Assembly (NCBI GenBank): GCA_002391195.1 | Contig: DGRZ01000094.1 | Span: 62,001-126,000 of the forward strand | Source of the DNA: Fibrobacter sp. UBA4375 | Lineage (GTDB): Bacteria > Fibrobacterota > Fibrobacteria > Fibrobacterales > Fibrobacteraceae | Direction: 5' to 3' | Length of the DNA stretch: 64,000 nucleotides | In this document: piece after piece, positions 58,054-64,000 of the stretch | Position numbering within the stretch: the first letter of the stretch is position 1 | Layout of the letters: every line of letters starts with the position of its first letter | The notes under the pieces: model-generated | What the model was told of the DNA's origin: nothing | Databases searched by the model: none | The model's input: only the letters and a program-made list of their open reading frames with translations | Made by a program: the position numbers and the translations under genes

Positions 58054-58539
58054 ATGAAAAAACTTTTGATTCTCGTTGTTGCCATGGCCTCTGCCATGTT
58101 CGTCGCCTGCGGCCCGTCCAAGCTGGAAATGCAGGAAATGTCTTCTAGCCGCGACATCATCATCGAAGTCCGTCAGGTGCTGAACGATTCCATCAGTCTC
58201 ATGATCGGCAATACCCTGTACCTGAACAGCAAGCAGGTGATAGGCGACAACCTGTTCCCCCTGCTGGTGAGCACCCGCGACCCCCAAGAAATTGAACGGC
58301 TCACCGCCACCGACGTGGTGAACACCCCCGAAGACCTCCTCAAGTATCTGCGCTTTACTTCGCCCGACATGGTGAACTTCGGCATCGTCATCGGCGAAAC
58401 CGCCTACAACGAAATCGGCTTTGACGAAAACCATGTGGTAGAGACCCTGAAAAACATCTTCGTCAAGGTGGACGGCGGCTCCCTTATCCTCTTCCACGAG
58501 AAGAACGGCGAACTCACCTCCGCAAAGAAGCTATTTTAG
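58054..58539 (+). CDS. Lipoprotein of unknown function
   Basis: 161 residues from ATG 58054, with AAGGAAC upstream. Signal MKKLLILVVAMASAMFVAC with a lipobox ending in AC. The mature part is mixed alpha/beta without a recognised domain. It lies 38 bp after the NAT-like gene and converges on the MATE gene, overlapping its end by 9 nt. Confidence 0.75.
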   Translation: MKKLLILVVAMASAMFVACGPSKLEMQEMSSSRDIIIEVRQVLNDSISLMIGNTLYLNSKQVIGDNLFPLLVSTRDPQEIERLTATDVVNTPEDLLKYLRFTSPDMVNFGIVIGETAYNEIGFDENHVVETLKNIFVKVDGGSLILFHEKNGELTSAKKLF

Positions 58540-59916
58540 CTTCTTCAGTTCGTGCAGCAGCATTCCCATGCCGATGATGGCGGCCCCGGTATCGGCGATG
58601 GGCTGGGCCATGAACACCCCCTTCAGTTCAAAGAAATGGGGGAGTACAAGCAGGAAGGGTATCAGCAGTATCACCTGGCGGCAGGCGTTCAGGAACATGG
58701 ACCTGAAGGCTTTCCCCGTGCCCTGGAAAAAGCTTCCGGCCACCATGCCGAAGGGAATCATGAAAAAGGCGGCGGTAAAAATGCGCATGGCCCAGGCGGC
58801 CACCTGCTGCATTTCTAGGTCACCGGGAGCGAAGGGAGCCACGAAGGTCTCCGCCTTCCACATCAGCACCGCCCAGGCGATGGCCATAAAGCTCGCCGCG
58901 TAAATCAGGGCGAATTTTACGGTTCCCTTCACGCGGTCGTTCAGCCGGGCCCCGTAGTTGTAACCGATGATAGGTTGCGTCCCGTGGACAAAGCCCAGGA
59001 GGGGTAACACGATGATGGACACCACGCTGTTGATGATGCCGAAGGCCGAGATGGCCATGTCGCCTCCGGAAAGGCTGCCGGTGGGCTTGAGGCTAATGTT
59101 GCCGTAGCTGGTGAGGCTCCAGGCCAGAATGGCGTTCATGAGGCTGTTGCAAATCTGCATTACCGAAGGCGGGAGCCCCAAGATGTAAATCTTTCTCACG
59201 TAGGGGAGCCTGAGCTTCATGTGCCGCCAGCGGATACGGATGGGGGTGCCCTTCTTGATGAAGAACTGGGTAATGAGGCCGCTGGCGACAAGCTGGGAAC
59301 ACACCGTGGCCCAGGCGGCTCCTTCGATGCCCCAGTGGAATTTCATGATGAACAGCCAGTCCAGGACGATATTGGAAACAGCCCCGGCGATTTCCCGGAA
59401 CATGGCGGTTTTCGGATGGCCCATGGAACGGATGAAGTGGTTCATGCCCGGAGCGATAGTCTGGAATACCGCCCCGCACAAGATAATGCGCATGTAGCTT
59501 TCGGCCACGGGGAGTGTCTGGTCGCTGGCCCCGAACAGCCTCAGGAGCGGCGTCATGAAGATTTCGCCGAAGGCAAAGGAAAAGATAGCCATCAAGATGA
59601 GCAACGAAAAGGAGTTGTTCAAAATGATGCTTGCCTGGATGTACTTCTTTTGTCCGAGACGGATGGCAAAGAGGGTGTTCCCGCCGACCCCTACAATCAT
59701 GGACATGGCCATGATGAACAGGGCGATGGGGAAGCAGAGGGTGATGCCTGCGATGCCGAGACTGCCTACGCCCTGGCCCACGAAAAAACGGTCCACTATG
59801 TTGTAGAGGGCGTTGACGCACATGCTGATGATGGCGGGGACCGAAAACTGCAGTACCAGTTTCGGGATGCTTGCGGTGCCAAAGGAGTTGAGGCGCTCAG
59901 AGTAGAATTCACTCAT
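58531..59916 (-). CDS. MATE-family efflux transporter
   Basis: 461 residues from ATG 59916 with 12 membrane segments in two similar halves (FSVPAIISMCVNALYNIVDRFFVG and later segments). It exports drugs or metabolites by cation antiport. TATATTTG at 59923-59930 lies six bases from the ATG, without a ribosome site. Confidence 0.92.
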   Translation of the reverse strand: MSEFYSERLNSFGTASIPKLVLQFSVPAIISMCVNALYNIVDRFFVGQGVGSLGIAGITLCFPIALFIMAMSMIVGVGGNTLFAIRLGQKKYIQASIILNNSFSLLILMAIFSFAFGEIFMTPLLRLFGASDQTLPVAESYMRIILCGAVFQTIAPGMNHFIRSMGHPKTAMFREIAGAVSNIVLDWLFIMKFHWGIEGAAWATVCSQLVASGLITQFFIKKGTPIRIRWRHMKLRLPYVRKIYILGLPPSVMQICNSLMNAILAWSLTSYGNISLKPTGSLSGGDMAISAFGIINSVVSIIVLPLLGFVHGTQPIIGYNYGARLNDRVKGTVKFALIYAASFMAIAWAVLMWKAETFVAPFAPGDLEMQQVAAWAMRIFTAAFFMIPFGMVAGSFFQGTGKAFRSMFLNACRQVILLIPFLLVLPHFFELKGVFMAQPIADTGAAIIGMGMLLHELKKLK

Positions 59917-59922
59917 CGGCGC

Positions 59923-59930
59923 CAAATATA
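59923..59930 (-). promoter_or_regulatory. TATATTTG box abutting the MATE start
   Basis: Exact TAnnTTTG; TTGTCA lies 17 bp farther upstream. Predicted transcription would start at or very near the ATG. Confidence 0.5.
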
Positions 59931-60008
59931 GCAAAAGGTGAGAGCAGTGACAACGCTTGCGTTGGCAATGCCGAGCCGAGCTATATGCGTTTACGCAAAG
60001 ATAGAAAA

Positions 60009-60080
60009 TTATGAATTCGGATTTCAGATTTCGGAATTGTTTTTAGAATAAAGACCTAATTCTTAATTCCGAATTTTCGC
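60009..60080. repeat. GAATTC-type hairpin
   Basis: TGAATTCGGATTTCAGATTTCGG and the inverted TTCTTAATTCCGAATTT, just after the diguanylate cyclase stop. Confidence 0.75.
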
Positions 60081-60084
60081 GAAG

Positions 60085-60972
60085 CTACGCTTCGCACGCC
60101 ACCCGATTTCGCCCGCCTTCCTTGGCTACGTACAAAAGACGGTCGCATTCCGCAATCAGGTCTTCGATTTTCCCGATATTTTCACCCTGCTTGCTTGCAA
60201 GCCCGAGAGAAATGGTCACGGGGATAATGGTATCCTTCCAGGAGAAACGGTGGCGCTCTACGGCCATGCGGAGACGCTCTGCGCTCTTTTTGGCGTCTTC
60301 TACGCCGATTCCGCTGAGCAAGAGCACGAATTCCTCGCCGCCGTAACGGGCCAGCAGGTCCGATTCCCGCTTTTCTTCTTTGAGAATGCGGGCGATTTCT
60401 TTCAGAACCATGTCGCCGCACTGGTGGCCCCAGGTGTCGTTCACGTGCTTGAAGTGGTCGGCATCCACCATGATGGCATGCACAAAGAAGTTGTTCCGGC
60501 GGGCAAGGGCAAGCTCGCCCAGGCTCCGGTCAAAGAAGTTCCGGCGGTTGGAAATCTTGGTCAGCGGGTCCATAGTGGCCGCCTCGTAGAGTTCCCGGTC
60601 AAAGGCCTCTTCGCTGGCATCCTTGAAGTCGATTTTCAGCACGTGCTTGCCCAGTTGTAGGCGGTTGTCGGAATCCAAGACCATCTGGCTCACTGGATTT
60701 CCGTCCACGTAGGTGCCGTTGGTGCTGCCCAGGTCCTGGACCGTGACGTTCTTGCCATCGAAGGTCAGGCTGCAGTGCTTGCGGCTCACCAGTTCGTCGT
60801 CCAGGCGGATGTCGGCATCGGCACCGCGACCAAGGACAACAGTGCCTTTTTCCAGGGCAATCTGCTTGAATTGAGTCTGGGGGTACAGGATTATCAGATG
60901 TGGGTGTAACTCCATGACCCTAAAGGGGATAGTGTTGCCTGGGGTGACAATAGTCTGGTCCAAATCCTGCAT
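60085..60972 (-). CDS. FHA-GGDEF diguanylate cyclase
   Basis: 295 residues. The N-terminal FHA domain has LGRGADADIRL, SRKHC and LGSTNGTYVDG (about 47-90), a phosphothreonine-binding fold. The C-terminal GGDEF domain reads YGGEEFVLL (about 220-228), with the expected DPLTKISNRRNF start. It makes c-di-GMP under control of a phosphorylated partner. No I-site (RxxD four residues before GGEEF) is confirmed; ESDLLARYGG has ESD there. Confidence 0.93.
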   Translation of the reverse strand: MQDLDQTIVTPGNTIPFRVMELHPHLIILYPQTQFKQIALEKGTVVLGRGADADIRLDDELVSRKHCSLTFDGKNVTVQDLGSTNGTYVDGNPVSQMVLDSDNRLQLGKHVLKIDFKDASEEAFDRELYEAATMDPLTKISNRRNFFDRSLGELALARRNNFFVHAIMVDADHFKHVNDTWGHQCGDMVLKEIARILKEEKRESDLLARYGGEEFVLLLSGIGVEDAKKSAERLRMAVERHRFSWKDTIIPVTISLGLASKQGENIGKIEDLIAECDRLLYVAKEGGRNRVACEA

Positions 60973-61366
60973 ATTTTCTCCAATGACACGTTTAATATAG
61001 TAAAAGAGGGGATAGGATCTAGGGGATAGGATTTAGGATCTAGGGGATAGGGAGATGTGGAATGTGAGATTAGTAAGGGGTTTTCAGTTATGAGTTGTGA
61101 GTTTCTATAGTCGCGCCTTTGGCGCCAAATTATGTACTGAGGGCTGAAAACAGACTACTCACTCCATACTACACATACCTCAAAGGGGCGAAGCCCCGAC
61201 CTCGCACCTCGGGCCTCGCACCTCAGCCTCTAAATCCTAGTCCCTAACCCCTAAAATGTGATTTTCGGCAACATGTGACGGGCGTCGCAGCATGGAATGC
61301 ATACAATTATGTTATTTTTAAGGAAAATGATAGGGGGAAGACCGCTTCCCTCGGAGAGAGGTATTT
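60973..61366. repeat. Repeat-filled gap and leader of the large surface gene
   Basis: GGATAGGATCTAGG arrays (61010-61055), AGTTATGAGTTGTGAG, a CGCGCCTTTGGCGCCAAATTATG core like that at 21890, and CCTCGCACCTCGGGCC to CTAACCCCTAAAATG (to 61257). From 61258 the sequence is a leader with a GGAGAGAGG ribosome site. Confidence 0.75.
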
Positions 61367-64000
61367 ATGGAACGTAGATTGAACCTGGCCGCCTTGATGG
61401 GCCTTGCTTTGCTACTTCTGGCAACTACAGCTACTGCCGCAAACACCGGTACGGTGTCGGGGATGAAGTTCTGTATTAAGGTTGGGAATATGGATTATAC
61501 TTACCTAGCCTTGTCCCAGCAGCCTAGCAGTTATACTCCGACAACGGAGCCTTCTACGGATGGTGGCCCGGATATTGAAGAAGCCTGCTTTGATTTGTGG
61601 TATGATGAAACTAAGTCCCATACGCAAGAGGCGATGGTAGACGCCTATTCTTATTTGACGTCCTTTATATCTAGAGCACATGGTGGACTTGAATTGCTTA
61701 CGGATATCGACTTTGGTGGGGTCAATAGCGATGGCTCCTGCGCCATTACCTTTAGGCCTTTGCCCAATGACAATGGCAATGGATTCTATGGGAATGGCCA
61801 TACCATCAAGAACCTTTGCCTCAAGTTGGATGACATACCGGCTGATTACGAAGCGGATCTTGGCACCACTGAAATCGGTATAGGATTCTTTTCCAAGTTG
61901 AATAGCGGAAACGTAGCCGAGGTGAATTTTGAGAATGTGAACATTGAAGTCAACAACGATGCCGCTGGAAGGCTTGTGGTGGCGGGTACGGCAGTTGGCA
62001 TCGTGACTGGTGGTGGAAATCAAATCCGTGATGTTACCATGAAGAATGTGAAGATTACGGCAGCCCAGGCAGGTGGTCTGGTTGGTATGGTTAGGGGAGA
62101 AGGAGTTTCCTTCAAAAATATTACTGGGAAGAATGTGGAACTTTATGCCAGCGATGAATCTGCCCCCTATTCTGTTGACAAACTTTGGTACGAACAAAAT
62201 TCGGAAGTGGATATGAGTGTATTCCTTGGCGGCCTGGTGGGTAAGCTGGAGAATGGCGGAACTATCGTCAATGTCGGCATTAGCGATTTGAATATCCATT
62301 CGAATGCCGACACAATCTATTTGTTGCCTCAACTTCAAGAGTATCCTTCTGAGCCAACTCTACTGAATCAGTATCTTGGTGGCATTGTCGGGCGCGCAGC
62401 GCCAGCAATGAACCAGACGGCAGCACCTGTCAACATTGTCAACACCTACACCGTGGGTGATATTTCCATGCCCGATACCACGTACAACGGGGCGTGTAAA
62501 ATCGGATTTTTGGCTGGATATGTGGCTCTTTCCGCTGATAATGGCTATGCTTTCGGAAACAATTACCACTATGGCGAGTCGGACTCCCTGGCAAAGGACC
62601 TGTTAGGATATATTTCATTGGACGGTACCAGCTATAGCACCGACAGCTGGATAACGGTGTCGGTAGCATCGAGATTCAACCCAAAGGGACATAACTACCG
62701 CAATGCGATAGATGGGCATATTGAGCCCACAGCGGATCTTGAGCCTCCGAATTATCAGCTTTCCCTTTTGGATTACAGCAACTACGGCGGCTATTTGAAA
62801 CCGCAAGACATGAATATAGACGCGTTTGCAGCAAATTTGAATAATCGGATAAACCTATTGACGGAGCTAGACTTCTACAGTTCGGAAAGCTTCGTTCGCT
62901 GGTCCCGCAAGGACGGCGTGAACAATGGCATGCCTGTGTTCGCTACCGATGGGCTCAAGCCTATTTACCAGGTTACGTTTATGGCTTCAAATGAAGTCTA
63001 CTCTGGCTTGTCTAGTACAGATAAGCAAAAATGGACTAGTGCCGGTACCGAGGTGAATTCAGACGGAGCATCTTTGAGCTTGTTTACCGACTACACAGGC
63101 AAACTTGCCAACAGCACCTGGCAGACGGCGGCCGCAACTATGGGTAGTGGCGATTACTACTGGAGCTACTATGACGGAAACAGCGGCAAGAACTCTACCT
63201 TCCCCATAAAGACTTCCACGGTTTTCAATTCTTCTATGGACCTGTCCCTTTCAGAAAAGGTTACGGTGACGGTGATGCACGGGTTTGTCGAATCCACCGA
63301 TGGGGATGATTTCTACACTTTGGACGAGTATTCCTCCTATCTTGGTGAGCAAACCTACTTCATGGGAACTCCTGCCCAGACGATTACCAGCGACAGTGCC
63401 TGGACCAGGGTGCCTTATCTTGCCTCGTATGACGAATCTGAGGGCGAGTACAGATACTATGGATACCGTTTGACCAAGAAGAGTTGTGAAAATTATGGCA
63501 CCGATGACGAACCGGAAATCTATTGCTATTACAACACCGTGAATATGAATGGCTCGAATAGGTTCTACGCCGATGCCCTCTCGGAGTTCTCCAATGGCGA
63601 CACTCTCTATGTGGTTTATGAATCTGAGCCTACGAATACTGCAGGAGGCTATCTGTTTGCCTCGGACCTCCATGGTGAGTATTTTGACTTGGACATCGCA
63701 AATGTTCAAACGAAAAAGGTGAGTGCCGAAGGCGATGTAGGACTGTTTGGCGCTCCAGACTACCTGGAAATTGAATCTACGGATTCAAGGCTTGTTACCA
63801 ATATGCTCAATGCCGCTTTTTCGGGGCAGGGAACAACGGCCAAGTCTATGCCGTTCTCGCCATATCTTGTTGCCGATTATCCATCTACCTTATGGGAAAA
63901 TGTAAATGATATAGTTGCCTTGATTGTGGTTGGAGGATCCTCCAATGATGGTAGTATAGAACTTAATGAATTGATTGGAGCTGCAACAAAGCAACTGGCT
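61367..64000 (+). CDS. Large secreted surface protein with GLUG-like repeats, partial
   Basis: At least 878 residues, still open at the window end. ATG 61367 follows GGAGAGAGG. The signal peptide is MERRLNLAALMGLALLLLAT. Early segments FYGNGHTIKNLCL, AGGLVGMVRGEGVSFKNI, LGGLVGKLENGGTIVNVGI and GGIVGRA match the GLUG pattern (G-x-G-G-L-V-G...I-x-N) of bacterial adhesins. The later part is rich in Tyr, Ser and Asp and looks beta-stranded. It probably acts outside the cell, perhaps in adhesion to plant material. The C-terminus, where a sorting signal would lie, is not seen. Confidence 0.82.
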   Translation, partial: MERRLNLAALMGLALLLLATTATAANTGTVSGMKFCIKVGNMDYTYLALSQQPSSYTPTTEPSTDGGPDIEEACFDLWYDETKSHTQEAMVDAYSYLTSFISRAHGGLELLTDIDFGGVNSDGSCAITFRPLPNDNGNGFYGNGHTIKNLCLKLDDIPADYEADLGTTEIGIGFFSKLNSGNVAEVNFENVNIEVNNDAAGRLVVAGTAVGIVTGGGNQIRDVTMKNVKITAAQAGGLVGMVRGEGVSFKNITGKNVELYASDESAPYSVDKLWYEQNSEVDMSVFLGGLVGKLENGGTIVNVGISDLNIHSNADTIYLLPQLQEYPSEPTLLNQYLGGIVGRAAPAMNQTAAPVNIVNTYTVGDISMPDTTYNGACKIGFLAGYVALSADNGYAFGNNYHYGESDSLAKDLLGYISLDGTSYSTDSWITVSVASRFNPKGHNYRNAIDGHIEPTADLEPPNYQLSLLDYSNYGGYLKPQDMNIDAFAANLNNRINLLTELDFYSSESFVRWSRKDGVNNGMPVFATDGLKPIYQVTFMASNEVYSGLSSTDKQKWTSAGTEVNSDGASLSLFTDYTGKLANSTWQTAAATMGSGDYYWSYYDGNSGKNSTFPIKTSTVFNSSMDLSLSEKVTVTVMHGFVESTDGDDFYTLDEYSSYLGEQTYFMGTPAQTITSDSAWTRVPYLASYDESEGEYRYYGYRLTKKSCENYGTDDEPEIYCYYNTVNMNGSNRFYADALSEFSNGDTLYVVYESEPTNTAGGYLFASDLHGEYFDLDIANVQTKKVSAEGDVGLFGAPDYLEIESTDSRLVTNMLNAAFSGQGTTAKSMPFSPYLVADYPSTLWENVNDIVALIVVGGSSNDGSIELNELIGAATKQLA

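Overview
The window looks like a Fibrobacter-type genome (Fibrobacterota, FCB group). This is inferred from gene content, not from a database search. It has an LPS pathway gene (lpxK), outer-membrane beta-barrel proteins, a secreted GH26 mannanase beside a GH5 lipoprotein, Bacteroidota-like TATATTTG promoter boxes, a GLUG-type surface protein, and very many short palindromic and iterated repeats between genes.

Bases 1 to about 10,900 are an accessory region. A tyrosine recombinase runs off the left edge. Next come four N-terminally truncated type IV pilin cassettes (581-871, 2693-2994, 3067-3369, 4193-4477) and one complete pilin gene (6371-6811) that has a promoter, ribosome site and prepilin leader. 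All four cassettes begin at the same codons (Tyr-Val-His of the mature pilin), and most end in the same hairpin. The layout resembles a silent-cassette/expression-locus system of the Neisseria pilS/pilE kind. Between the cassettes lie a hipBA toxin-antitoxin operon, a YoeB-type toxin-antitoxin pair and an acetyltransferase-methyltransferase fusion. Further right are an Rpn-type nuclease, a four-helix-bundle protein, the remains of a type III (ToxIN-like) toxin-antitoxin locus, and a small-protein/GNAT pair, all embedded in duplicated repeats.

Bases 10,900 to 61,000 are mainly core genes: a split alarmone hydrolase/synthetase pair, glmM, aroC, lpxK, a RavA-like ATPase, deaD, tsaD, a YbbR protein, an ftsX-envC-holB-recJ operon, tRNA-Leu, a cytX-pdxK-radical SAM operon, bioB, argF, cstA, two outer-membrane proteins, nadA, an ApaH-like phosphatase, an rRNA pseudouridine synthase, ppx/gppA, a histone H1-like protein, panB, recO, a HIT protein, tRNA-Ser, the mannanase pair with an aldose epimerase, mnmE, a sugar transporter, an arylamine N-acetyltransferase-like protein, a MATE exporter and an FHA-GGDEF cyclase. 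Many intergenic gaps hold repeats: GAATTC-rich hairpins, CTAGGATC-like and GAGTTGTGA-like iterated arrays, and REP-like GTCATCCTCGC palindromes. Some of these repeats have entered coding sequences in frame (mnmE, ppx, the NAT gene and several C-termini).

Bases 61,367 to 64,000 hold the 5' part of a large secreted protein with GLUG-like repeats that continues past the window.

The strongest candidate for an undescribed system is the pilin cassette array. Other points of interest are the ToxIN remnant, the in-frame colonisation of genes by repeats, and a composite inverted repeat pair about 14.7 kb apart.
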